From positions 1 through 43,959 of the forward strand of contig JAOPVX010000083.1 of the NCBI GenBank assembly GCA_025965975.1: DNA of 43,959 nucleotides. The letters are read 5' to 3'. Below are positions 31,869-39,708 of the stretch, in pieces. The position numbers were made by a program, and so were the translations under genes. Numbering within the stretch: the first letter of the stretch is position 1; every line of letters begins with the position of its first letter. The notes beneath the pieces were generated by a model. It worked only from the letters and a program-made list of their open reading frames with translations. It was not told the DNA's origin and did no database searches. This DNA is from Mycobacterium sp. (GTDB lineage Bacteria > Actinomycetota > Actinomycetes > Mycobacteriales > Mycobacteriaceae).

Positions 31869-33066
31869 GGGGTATCTCCTTCCACGGTTTTCCAGAGTCC
31901 GCACGCATATCTCCGGGTAACCCGAGGATGCGCTCACCGAGAATGTTTCGGAGCACCTCAGAGGTGCCTCCTTCGATGGTGTTGGCACGCGAGCGAAGGA
32001 ATGAGTGCTGGATGGCGACGCTGGCATCGCGCCTGAGCAACGAATCGATCGCGCCGTAGTCTTCGTGGAGAGTGGCCTCCGCTCCGAGCAGATCCATGCA
32101 GAATTCGTAGACGGCCTGATTTAGCTCGGCCGAGACCAGCTTCGAAATTGCACCCTCTGGGCCCGGCGAGCCGAGCTTTGAGGTCGCGCGCGCGCGTTGT
32201 CCGGTGATCCGCTGGACTTCAGCGCGAGTCCACAACCTAGCGAGCCGATCTCGTAGGACGGACGTGTGCTTGTCCGGTCTTTGTTGCCAGAGCAACATCG
32301 CATCAGCGATAGAGCCTGATCCGCGGACGGACGATCCGCCCCCGATCGCCGATCGCTCGTTCATGAGCGTCGTCATCGCAACTCGCCATCCGTCGCCGAT
32401 TGGCCCGAGTCGGTGGGTGTCCGGTATCCGTACGTCGGACAGAAAGACTTCGTTGAACTCGGAGTGACCGGTGATCTGTCGGAGCGGCCGAACATCGACG
32501 CCCGGAGCGTGCATGTCAAGGATGAAGTAGGTCAACCCTTGGTGCTTAGGCACATCAGGGTCGGTCCGGGCGAGCAACAGTGCGTAGCGAGCGACGTGAG
32601 CTCCGCTTGTCCACACCTTTTGGCCATTTACAACCCAGTCATCGGCAACGCGCACAGCCATGGTCGCGAGGCCCGCCAAGTCTGAGCCCGCCCCCGGCTC
32701 GCTGAAGAGCTGACACCAGATGTGTTCGGAACTGGCGAGGGGACGCAGCAATTCGCGTGCGAGCTCGGGGGGCGCGTGCTCCACGAGCGTGGGGGCCGCC
32801 ATTCCGTACCCGATGGGGTTCAGCGCAAATGGATGCTTGCCGCCGGCGTCGTTCAAGACCACATCGACAGATGCCTGAAGTCCGCGCGGAACGCCAAGAC
32901 CGCCAAGACCCTTAGGGAAATGAACCCACGTGAGCCCCGCGTCAAACCAGGCACCGAGAAAGTCCCGCCGGCCCATTGAGCGCGGATCGTGCCGGCCGAC
33001 CAATTCCAGTGCCTCACGTTCGACATACGCCGACGCCGTCTCGGCGTCGACGGTTGGTTGAACCAT
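31861..33066 (-). CDS. Acyl-CoA dehydrogenase, probable catalytic subunit
   Basis: 401 residues from ATG 33066. FAD-binding motifs are LFSEPGAGSDLAGL and VNGQKVWTSGAH. The C-terminus has ANTIEGGTSEVLRNILGERI, which keeps the Glu equivalent to Glu376 of medium-chain acyl-CoA dehydrogenase. With the adjoining subunit it should introduce a trans-2 double bond into an acyl-CoA. The start is 6 nt downstream of a TATCAT -10 element, so the transcript is probably leaderless, and no ribosome-binding site is visible. The operator lies in the promoter spacer. The ligases and MaoC proteins of the adjacent operon supply its substrate and use its product. Confidence 0.93.
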   Translation of the reverse strand: MVQPTVDAETASAYVEREALELVGRHDPRSMGRRDFLGAWFDAGLTWVHFPKGLGGLGVPRGLQASVDVVLNDAGGKHPFALNPIGYGMAAPTLVEHAPPELARELLRPLASSEHIWCQLFSEPGAGSDLAGLATMAVRVADDWVVNGQKVWTSGAHVARYALLLARTDPDVPKHQGLTYFILDMHAPGVDVRPLRQITGHSEFNEVFLSDVRIPDTHRLGPIGDGWRVAMTTLMNERSAIGGGSSVRGSGSIADAMLLWQQRPDKHTSVLRDRLARLWTRAEVQRITGQRARATSKLGSPGPEGAISKLVSAELNQAVYEFCMDLLGAEATLHEDYGAIDSLLRRDASVAIQHSFLRSRANTIEGGTSEVLRNILGERILGLPGDMRADSGKPWKEIPRG

Positions 33067-33072
33067 ACTGTG

Positions 33073-33102
33073 ATGATACGTGTAAGTACTCACTTCTTTC
33101 AA
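33073..33102 (-). promoter_or_regulatory. Leaderless promoter TTGAAA-18-TATCAT with operator (33082-33093) in the spacer
   Basis: On the minus strand TTGAAA (33102-33097) and TATCAT (33078-33073) are 18 bp apart. The spacer carries GTGAGTACTTAC, one mismatch from the consensus. TATCAT is followed by six bases and the ATG at 33066, so transcription should start at or next to the A of the start codon. It is the best-defined promoter in the window. Confidence 0.72.
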
Positions 33103-33188
33103 GGCTTGTACCCACGGCGGAGCTGAGGCACAATGGGGCAACACGGGCGTGGGCGCTCACTGGCAATGGCCCGAACAAGGAGATCGAT

Positions 33189-33491
33189 GTGCGCACCCCA
33201 AAATGGTTACTGGCGTGGTTGCTGGCCGTCGGCGTGTCCTTCGCCGGCGCACAGCCCGCGCAGGCCGAACCGCTGACTCCGTTGAGCCCCGCAGAACTTC
33301 AGTATCTCGAACAACTGCACCGCGTGTTGCCGCTCAGCCACGACCCCATCGCCTTCCGCAGCGACGGGGAACTCTTGAACCGTGGTCGGTATGTCTGTCG
33401 TCAGCGCGACCAGGGGGTCGTCGGCCAAGCGGCGACACTCGAGTCTCCCGCCATCACCCAATTGGCGTTCATCTACCTGTGCCCGCAGTGA
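33189..33491 (+). CDS. Small secreted protein, DUF732-like
   Basis: 100 residues from GTG 33189 with AAGGAGA at 33177-33183. A classical signal peptide (basic start, hydrophobic run LLAWLLAVGVSFAGA, cleavage after AQA near residue 27) is followed by a ~70-residue domain. Its two cysteines (RYVCRQR and IYLCPQ) probably form a disulfide. The layout and the final YxCP-type end match the mycobacterial DUF732 family of secreted proteins of unknown function. It is divergent from the acyl-CoA dehydrogenase operon and followed by a second member of the same family, so it marks the edge of the catabolic island. Confidence 0.8.
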   Translation: MRTPKWLLAWLLAVGVSFAGAQPAQAEPLTPLSPAELQYLEQLHRVLPLSHDPIAFRSDGELLNRGRYVCRQRDQGVVGQAATLESPAITQLAFIYLCPQ

Positions 33492-33610
33492 ACCGAACCC
33501 GACACGTTCACGGCCGGGTTGGCTTGAGCATGTGATCTTGCTGGTCGGGTCGACGAAACGCCACCAGCGAATTATCCACCGAACGTTGCCATCCGCCCGA
33601 GGGAGTCCGA

Positions 33611-33925
33611 ATGCGAAAACTTGCCGACACAATCGGCTGCGCCATGGCGAGCGTGGCACTGCTGCTGCTGGGAGCACCGGCGGCACACGCAGACGACGCT
33701 AGCTTCGTCCGCGACGCCAAGGCCCTCGGCTTCGCGATCGATGCCGACAACCTGATCAGCATGGGCCGTTCCGCCTGCTACTTCCTCAGCCTCAACAGGG
33801 ATCCCGGCCAAGTGGCGGAGCGCATCATGCGATACGCCAGCGTCGACCTGAACGCGGCGAACCGATTTCTCGCCACGTCCGTGACTGAATACTGTCCGCA
33901 ATTCGGTGATCGAGTGAATGCATGA
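33611..33925 (+). CDS. Small secreted DUF732 protein
   Basis: 104 residues from ATG 33611. The signal peptide (MRKLADTIGCAMASVALLLL, cleavage after AHA at about residue 27) is followed by the DUF732 pattern: FVRDAKALGF, GRSACYFL, then LNAANRFLATSVTEYCPQFG. The two cysteines are conserved in the family. The protein is exported, and its function is unknown. It is a more typical family member than the gene 120 bp upstream. Confidence 0.88.
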   Translation: MRKLADTIGCAMASVALLLLGAPAAHADDASFVRDAKALGFAIDADNLISMGRSACYFLSLNRDPGQVAERIMRYASVDLNAANRFLATSVTEYCPQFGDRVNA

Positions 33926-34466
33926 GCGGCCGGCCGCGGTGCACTTCGATTGCCGTTGGCACAGCGGATCGCCCGTCTTTGCACACGATTGGGCGCTAGT
34001 TCCAACAGTGCTTCATCAGCTGCCAACCCGTCCCCCTGACTCGACGCTCAGTCGCCGAGCTGCTGGACTCATTCCCACAATCAACGACGCCACGCACCGG
34101 TGACCCCACAGGTGGAGAAGTACACAGCACTGCTCACCGCACCGGCGACGACAATTCCCAGCCACATCGGCGGCCTGCTGGTGCCCAGCACCGCCGACAG
34201 TACGCAGGGACGCGGCGGTCGTGACCCCACGCTGAGCTGCGAAATCGACTGCCCACGGCGGGCCGCAGCGCAGGGCAATGACCCCAACCTCGGTGTTGCA
34301 ACGCTGAACCAGACCACGACGGCACCTTCCTCTCAGGCCCCGAACGGTGAGCCCACTTACGCCAGGAGCATCACGTACGACAAATTCTATTCTGGAATGA
34401 TTCCAGACCACTCCTGAGTTGTCTGTGTGAATTCGTGCGTTGTCCCTGTGACTTCGCAAGCCGGCC
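33926..34466. other. Gap without a convincing gene
   Basis: Plus-strand frame 34100-34417 (105 codons, GTG) and minus-strand frame 34081-34317 (one hydrophobic stretch near its end) overlap, and neither resembles a known family or has a ribosome-binding site. The region precedes clear pseudogenes and is probably decayed DNA. A short palindrome, TGGAATGATTCCA, occurs at 34393-34405. Confidence 0.3.
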
Positions 34467-34916
34467 AGCCGGTTTCGCGAGTTGCTGGCCGCGGAGCGGC
34501 GCCGTGCCGACGTGTATAACGGCCTCGCGGAAGCCGCGCAGGGCCAGCGACGGCAGATCCTGAACCAACTGGCAGCGGTCGAGCGGCGCCACGCCGAGCA
34601 CTGGGCGGGCAGGCTCGGTTGATCTGGGCGAGCCCGTGCCGGAGTCGTGGCTCGCGCACGCGGGTGATGTCGTGGCTGGCGCGGCGGTTCGCCATCGATG
34701 CGGTACTGCCGTATCTCGAGCGCACCGAGCGCTCTGATGCAGGTGTGTACCAGCACGACCCCGAGGCAACGTCGGACATGGCTGCTTCTTGAACGTCCGC
34801 ACGCCCGGGTGCTGACGCAATGCGCGGCGGCATCAGTGACCATCGAGGTGTTTTGCGCCGCAGCGAACCATGGCGCAGACCGCCGCGCAAGTCGCCGCCG
34901 AGTTGACGACCCATGA
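34467..34916 (+). pseudogene. VIT/CCC1-family metal transporter with ferritin-like domain, decayed
   Basis: Three frames are needed. 34467-34619 reads SRFRELLAAERRRADVYNGL and QILNQLAAVERRHAEHWAGR, the ferritin-like N-terminal domain. After a shift, 34655-34789 reads SWLARRFAIDAVLPYLERTE and DAGVYQHDPEATSDMAAS. After another, 34791 onward reads ERPHARVLTQ. From 34870 MAQTAAQVAAELTTH resembles a later part of the protein, so the membrane domain is largely deleted. The intact family transports Fe2+/Mn2+ across membranes. The 3' end meets the truncated TetR gene. Confidence 0.7.
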
Positions 34917-34924
34917 GTCATGGG

Positions 34925-35209
34925 GTCCTCGTCAGCGGGACGCGCGACGATAGCACTGGTGAGCGCAGCGTGATCTTCGCTGCTCCAGCAGATTATCGCC
35001 TCATCCCGCTCAGCGAAATAGTTGGAGAAGGTGCGACGAGAAGCGTTGGCCCACAGACAGATTGCATCGACCGTCAGCCCAACATAGCCGTCCCGAACGC
35101 AGAGTTCCAGAGCCGCCTCTGGTAGGGCCAAGGAGGTCGCCGCCTTCTTCCGTTCCCGTAGAGCAGGTGGAGTGTCACCCGTCGCGGTCCTAATTGAATC
35201 GACCCTCAC
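34925..35209 (-). pseudogene. TetR-family regulator, truncated after the DNA-binding domain
   Basis: From a GTG at 35209 overlapping the Kdc stop (GTGA), the frame gives RERKKAATSLALPEAALELC and then GLTVDAICLWANASRRTFSN, a TetR helix-turn-helix. It ends its recognisable part with AIVARPADEDP at about 34925. The frame stays open for another 300 codons, but that part is antisense to the VIT remnant and beyond and has no regulator character. The ligand-binding domain is therefore lost at the same point where the VIT remnant ends, a deletion or rearrangement junction. It may still give an HTH-containing chimeric protein. Confidence 0.75.
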
Positions 35210-36936
35210 GGCCTTCTCTCCGCGCTGTGGAGCCCACCAGCCGCATTCTCCTTAGAGGCTGTCGATTTGGTGGCCCTTTTCCCTTTGGCGAGTTCCACAA
35301 GCAGGCGCGGTACGTCCATTTGCGGCAGCATTACCTCGATGAGCCAGGCATGGTCGGGGTCCGAGGCGCCCTGGAGGGCGTCTCGCAGCTCGCGGACGGT
35401 GCGGACCTTCGCGGTGCGTACATCGGTACCACCGAGGGCCGCAGGCAGCTCTGTCCAGTTCCACTGGACGATGTCCTGATAGTCGGCGTTTGGACTTTGG
35501 AGCAAACGCTCGACCGTGTAACCGTTGTTGTTGAGCACGAACACGACCGGCCGGATACCGCGGGCATAGAATGTCCCGAGTTCCTGCACGGTCAGCTGTG
35601 CCGAACCGTCCCCGATGAAGAGGACAGCTCGCCGATCGGGCCGGGCCAACGCGGCGCCAAGCACGGCCGGCAGGGTGAATCCGATCGACGACCACACCGG
35701 CTGGCCGAGCAGGTCGGACTCGGGTGGCAGCCGCAGATCGAGTACGCCGTAGAGCGCCGTGCCGATTTCGGCGGCCACCGTCGTCGACGCCGGAAGCCAG
35801 TCCTGCACCCGTGCCCAGAATCGTTCGTGGTTCAGAGGCTCGTCGAGGTTCCCGCCGGGGACAGATGCGGGCGCCGCAGGCGCGATGGGGCTGGCGTCGG
35901 CGAACTGACTCTTGCCGACGAGCTGGTGCAGGACCTGCAGGGAGTCCTCCAGCCGCACACCGGGATACACCGCCCGCCCGATCCGCGCGTGATCGACCGT
36001 CAGCTCCACCGCGCGGCCAGAGTCATAGCGGTGGGTGAAGGATCCGGTAGTGAAGTCGCTCTCCACCGTTCCGGCCAGGACCATTAGAGAAGCGTTGTCG
36101 ATCGCTTGCCGGGCCTCCTCCGACCGGGTGGCGGCGCCGGAATACTTGCCCAGACTGGCCGGGTGGTTCTCGTCCAGTAGCGCCTTCGTTCCGGGCTGAC
36201 ACGCCACCCGGACCCCGGGCAGTCCGGCGAGTTCGGCCAGCATCGTCTCCAAACCCCGGCGATGAATGCGTGGCCCGGCCAGCACGGTGATCCCCTTCTC
36301 GCCGGCGAAACGACGTTCGAGGGCCTGGCGGAACGCCTCGACCGCGCCAGGTTCACTGCCCATGCACCCCAAGGGGATCCGCAACGGATGGGCGAGGACC
36401 GGCGCGTTCGCGACGTCCAGCGGCACGCCGAGGTAGACGGGCTTGCTCGTGTTCTGTGCGACCTGCAGGACCCGATCGATCTCGTGTGCCGCGGTGCGCG
36501 GATCCAGGATCGCCTGCGCCGCGGTGACTTCACGGGACATCCGCGCGAACCGCAGGAAATCACCGTCGAGCAAGGTGTGGTGCAGCGGGGCGCGGCGCTC
36601 GATCGCCGCACGCGAGGGCATGCCGACTATGTGCACGACGGGCACGTCTTCGGCGTAACTGCCGGCGATACCGTTAATCGCCGACAACTCGCCCACCCCA
36701 TGGGCAGTGACGAGCGCGCCGAGGCGGCGGCCCGCCCGGGCGTATCCGTCCGCGGTGTAGGCGGCATTGAGCTCGTTCGTCGATCCCGACCAGTCGATGC
36801 CCTCTACCGCGAGCAATTCGTCGAGCAGCGTCAGGTTGTAGTCACCGGGCAGCCCGAAAAGGTGGGAGACACCGAGCTGCACCAGCCGGGTCGCCAAGTA
36901 AGAGCCGACGGTTGTTGTGGTGGTAGCGGCAGTCAT
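35206..36936 (-). CDS. kdc: Thiamine-diphosphate-dependent alpha-keto-acid decarboxylase
   Basis: 576 residues from ATG 36936 (AAGGA upstream). It belongs to the pyruvate/indolepyruvate/branched-chain decarboxylase family. Glu55 in STNELNAAYTADGYA activates the cofactor, His119-His120 is the active-site HH pair, and the cofactor motif runs from GDG (442-444) to NNN (469-471). It corresponds to the mycobacterial Kdc type (Rv0853c in M. tuberculosis, from memory). It converts branched or aromatic 2-oxo acids to aldehydes plus CO2 in the cytoplasm. A FadD8-like ligase lies 63 bp upstream on the same strand. The extra tail after residue 555 is lysine-rich. There is no island operator, so it is probably not part of the regulon. 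Confidence 0.93.
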   Translation of the reverse strand: MTAATTTTTVGSYLATRLVQLGVSHLFGLPGDYNLTLLDELLAVEGIDWSGSTNELNAAYTADGYARAGRRLGALVTAHGVGELSAINGIAGSYAEDVPVVHIVGMPSRAAIERRAPLHHTLLDGDFLRFARMSREVTAAQAILDPRTAAHEIDRVLQVAQNTSKPVYLGVPLDVANAPVLAHPLRIPLGCMGSEPGAVEAFRQALERRFAGEKGITVLAGPRIHRRGLETMLAELAGLPGVRVACQPGTKALLDENHPASLGKYSGAATRSEEARQAIDNASLMVLAGTVESDFTTGSFTHRYDSGRAVELTVDHARIGRAVYPGVRLEDSLQVLHQLVGKSQFADASPIAPAAPASVPGGNLDEPLNHERFWARVQDWLPASTTVAAEIGTALYGVLDLRLPPESDLLGQPVWSSIGFTLPAVLGAALARPDRRAVLFIGDGSAQLTVQELGTFYARGIRPVVFVLNNNGYTVERLLQSPNADYQDIVQWNWTELPAALGGTDVRTAKVRTVRELRDALQGASDPDHAWLIEVMLPQMDVPRLLVELAKGKRATKSTASKENAAGGLHSAERRP

Positions 36937-36999
36937 CGTGATTCCTTGTGTCGATGTGAATTCCGGGCGCTTCCCCGCCGGTAGCGTGGGCAGCGAGAT

Positions 37000-38601
37000 T
37001 CAGCCGACCGCCCTGTCCGCGCCGTCCCAGAACTTGGCACGCACCGTCTTCTTGTCCGGCTTGCCCAGACCGGTCAGCGGCAGCGAGTCCAACACGACGA
37101 CCTGCTTGGGCGACTGCACGGAACCCTTGCGTTCCTTGACCGCGGCCTGGATCTCCGACGTCATGGTCGCGATCGCCGTATCGTCGCGCGAGGCGTCCGG
37201 CCGTAGCACGACGACCGCGGTGACCGCCTCGCCCCACGTCGCATCCGGTGTCCCGATCACGCACACCTGCGCGACCGCGGGGTGTTCGGCGACCACGTCC
37301 TCGACCTCGCGCGGGAACACGTTGAAGCCGCCGGTGACGATCATGTCCTTGGTCCGGTCGACGATGTGCCAGAAGCCGTCCTCGTCCTCGCGGGCCAGAT
37401 CGCCCGTGTGCATCCAGCCGTCATGAAAAGTTCGCGACGTCTCCTCAGGCAAATGCCAGTAGCCGCCCGACAGCAGAGGACCGCTGACGCAGATCTCGCC
37501 TACCTCGCCCTGGGGCACTGGGTTGCCGTCCTCGCCGAGCAGGGCGGTCCGGCAGAACAGCGTGGGCCGCCCACAGGAGGTCAGCCGCTTCTCGTCGTGG
37601 TCACCCTTGGCCAGGTAGGTGATCACCATAGGCGCCTCGGACTGGCCGTAGAACTGGGCGAAGATCGGTCCGAACCGGCGGATGGCCTCGGCCAGCCGCA
37701 CGGGGTTCATCGCCGAGGCGCCGTAGTAGACGGTCTCCAGCGAGGACAGGTCCCGAGTCCGGGAGTCGGGGTGGTCCAACAGCGCGTAGATCATCGACGG
37801 CACCAGCATGGTCGCTGTGATGCGCTGCTCCTCAATGGTTTTCAGCACCTCAGCCGGGTCGAACTTGCCCAGCACGATCATCTCGCCGCCCTTGACGACG
37901 ACGGGTGTGAAGAACGTTCCGCCGGCATGCGACAGCGGGGCACACATCAGGAACCGGGGGTTGGCCGGCCAGTCCCATTCGGCGAGCTGGATGGCGGTCA
38001 TGGTCACCATTTCCTGCGCCGTGCCGATCACACCCTTCGGCTTGCCCGTGGTTCCGCCGGTGTAGGACAGGCCGATGATGTGATCCGGTGGCAGGTCGGC
38101 GGCGACGAGCTGGTGCGGGCTGAAGCCGGCCGCTGTCGCGGCGAGGTCGGTGCCGGCGTCGGCGAGCTCAGCCGGCACTGGCCCGATGGTCAGGATCTGC
38201 TTGAGTGAGTCGACCTTGTCCAGGAGGCGCCGGGCGCGCTCGACGAACATCGGGTTGGGGTCGATGATCAACGACGTGACCCCGGCGTCGGAAAGCACGT
38301 AGGCGTGGTCATCGAGCGAACCCAACGGGTGCAGCGGTGTCCGCCGGTAACCCTGGGTCTGGCTGGCCCCGGCCATCATCAGCACCTCGGGGCGGTTGAG
38401 CGAGAGCATCGCGACGGCGGCGCCCGCACCCGCGCTGAGCGCCTCAAAAGCCTGGATGTACTGGCTGATTCGGTCGGCGAGCTGACCCCCCGTCAGGGTG
38501 GTGTCGCCGAGGAACAGCACTGGCTTGTCTTTGTGGCGCTTAAGCGCGCCAACCAGCAGGTGACCGGTGTGGCTGGGATTGCGCAGAAGATCGTCGCTCA
38601 T
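37000..38601 (-). CDS. fadD8: Fatty-acid-CoA ligase FadD8
   Basis: 533 residues. The start MSDDLLRNPSHTGHLLVGAL and much of the sequence (LFLGDTTLTGGQLADRISQY, VYYGASAMNPVRLAEAIRRF, RTKDMIVTGGFNVFPREVED) follow the M. tuberculosis FadD8 pattern very closely, as far as I remember it. The AMP-binding P-loop YTGGTTGKPKG and the C-terminal lysine in GLGKPDKK are present. ATG 38601 is preferred; ATG 38607 (MTMSDD) is possible, and neither has a clear ribosome-binding site. It activates fatty or related acids as CoA esters. The downstream Kdc gene is probably co-transcribed. It is the most conserved, mycobacterium-specific marker in the window. Confidence 0.92.
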   Translation of the reverse strand: MSDDLLRNPSHTGHLLVGALKRHKDKPVLFLGDTTLTGGQLADRISQYIQAFEALSAGAGAAVAMLSLNRPEVLMMAGASQTQGYRRTPLHPLGSLDDHAYVLSDAGVTSLIIDPNPMFVERARRLLDKVDSLKQILTIGPVPAELADAGTDLAATAAGFSPHQLVAADLPPDHIIGLSYTGGTTGKPKGVIGTAQEMVTMTAIQLAEWDWPANPRFLMCAPLSHAGGTFFTPVVVKGGEMIVLGKFDPAEVLKTIEEQRITATMLVPSMIYALLDHPDSRTRDLSSLETVYYGASAMNPVRLAEAIRRFGPIFAQFYGQSEAPMVITYLAKGDHDEKRLTSCGRPTLFCRTALLGEDGNPVPQGEVGEICVSGPLLSGGYWHLPEETSRTFHDGWMHTGDLAREDEDGFWHIVDRTKDMIVTGGFNVFPREVEDVVAEHPAVAQVCVIGTPDATWGEAVTAVVVLRPDASRDDTAIATMTSEIQAAVKERKGSVQSPKQVVVLDSLPLTGLGKPDKKTVRAKFWDGADRAVG

Positions 38602-38661
38602 AGTCATACCAGTAAATAGCATATACGAGTCTATCGCAAACACTCTCGCATCTGAGATTGC

Positions 38662-38925
38662 GACGCGTACAACCTCGGCTGGAAGCTTGGCGACGCATCG
38701 CCGGAGCTGCTGGATACCTACGAGGTCGAACGGCGGTCCGTCGCCGCACGGGTGTGGGCATAGCTCGGAGCTCCTTCGCCGCCGCGCCGATGGGGATTAA
38801 AGACGCACATCGACGCGCAGAGGAGACGAACCAGCAGGACATCAGCTACCGCGACCCCACATCGACCGGCCGACTCGCCGTCGGGGATCGTGCACCGGAT
38901 GCGCTGGTCCCCGACACTCACGACT
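38662..38925 (+). pseudogene. FAD-dependent aromatic monooxygenase (PheA/TfdB family), C-terminal remnant
   Basis: One frame reads DAYNLGWKLGDASPELLDTY and ERRSVAARVWA, then stops at 38761. This is the conserved segment of flavin monooxygenases that follows the GDAAH motif. In another frame, [20 protein letters not shown] followed by APDALVPD matches the region just before the thioredoxin-like C-terminal domain of the same family. The FAD-binding N-terminal half is missing and a frameshift separates the two parts. It is divergent from fadD8. Confidence 0.7.
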
Positions 38926-39042
38926 ATCGGTCGATGCGGTGTTCAACCCGACGTCCGCCGAGTCCTACAAGGTCGCGGCGCTCGACGTGATGAGCAAGAT
39001 GCGAACGCTCAGCCGGTTCCGCGCCTGATGCCGATGCTGACA

Positions 39043-39519
39043 TCAATCGTGGACCCGAGTCGATGACGTTGCGCCGCAAACGCAACCAGCTGACCGGATT
39101 GGCGTGGTCGGCACACGGTTTACCCGTACCGTTTCCGGAACGTGGCTCGAACATGGAACCAGATAGTCCTCGATGAGGCGACGAAAGTACCGCTCGTCCT
39201 TGTGCCCAACGTAGGCGTCCAACCACGTTACGCATTGTTGCGCCAGATCGGGTCGCAGCCGGATTCGCTTGGCGGCGACCGATGTGACCAGACCCCGAAT
39301 CGCTGCGAATGTTTCACCAGCCCCGATTGCCATAAAGACATCGCTGCGTTCAATCGCGCTCAGGTGCGGCTTGACGGCTTCAGCGAGCGTCCATGCCAAC
39401 GCGGTTTCTTGCACGAGTAACGCCATGGTCATCGCCCGCTCGAATTTCGCACTGGGCCAGGGATGGAGCCCGGTGCCGCCGCAATCCAGGAGTCGGGCAC
39501 GGACTTTCGTAATCCGCAA
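39043..39519 (-). CDS. Hypothetical protein
   Basis: Up to 158 residues from a TTG at 39519. ATG 39432 or 39426 (MTMALL) would give about 128 residues, and the start is uncertain. The central part (ALLVQETALAWTLAEAVKPH, then GETFAAIRGLVTSVAAKRIR, then YVGHKDERYFRRLIEDYL) looks like a helical soluble protein with natural codon use. I recognise no family. It lies just downstream of three tiny overlapping genes on the same strand and may belong to the same phage-like or mobile segment. The last 30 residues (SAGCVCGATSSTRVHD) are low-complexity and may be read-through. Confidence 0.45.
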   Translation of the reverse strand: MRITKVRARLLDCGGTGLHPWPSAKFERAMTMALLVQETALAWTLAEAVKPHLSAIERSDVFMAIGAGETFAAIRGLVTSVAAKRIRLRPDLAQQCVTWLDAYVGHKDERYFRRLIEDYLVPCSSHVPETVRVNRVPTTPIRSAGCVCGATSSTRVHD

Positions 39520-39561
39520 CTGCGCGCGACGATCATCCGATGTTCAATCGCGACTGCCATG

Positions 39562-39708
39562 TCAGCCCAGAATCTTTACGAGTTCCCACGGGCAGACAAC
39601 GCGCAATCTGCCCTCATCCGACTTGACCTGGATGAGTACGGTGCCGACGTCCGTGATCGTGCCGACGCGCACACCTACTTGCACCCTATCGCCTACATGA
39701 AATTTCAC
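39562..39708 (-). CDS. 48-residue small protein, SH3/KOW-like
   Basis: The GTG start at 39708 overlaps the stop of the upstream small gene (GTGA). The sequence VKFHVGDRVQVGVRVGTITD followed by VGTVLIQVKSDEGRLRVVCP looks like one small beta-barrel, with the GDRV...G.I.....V pattern of SH3/KOW folds. Its upstream neighbour has a similar pattern (GDTVLLRADNRRGAGTIVDT), so the two may be related. Probably a phage or mobile-element protein of unknown function. Confidence 0.5.
   Translation of the reverse strand: MKFHVGDRVQVGVRVGTITDVGTVLIQVKSDEGRLRVVCPWELVKILG

Noticed and set aside
35194-38208. Long plus-strand frames opposite kdc and fadD8 (35194-36087, 36262-36984, 37282-38208)
   Set aside because: The minus-strand genes are unambiguous. 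The plus-strand products are low-complexity and unlike any family.
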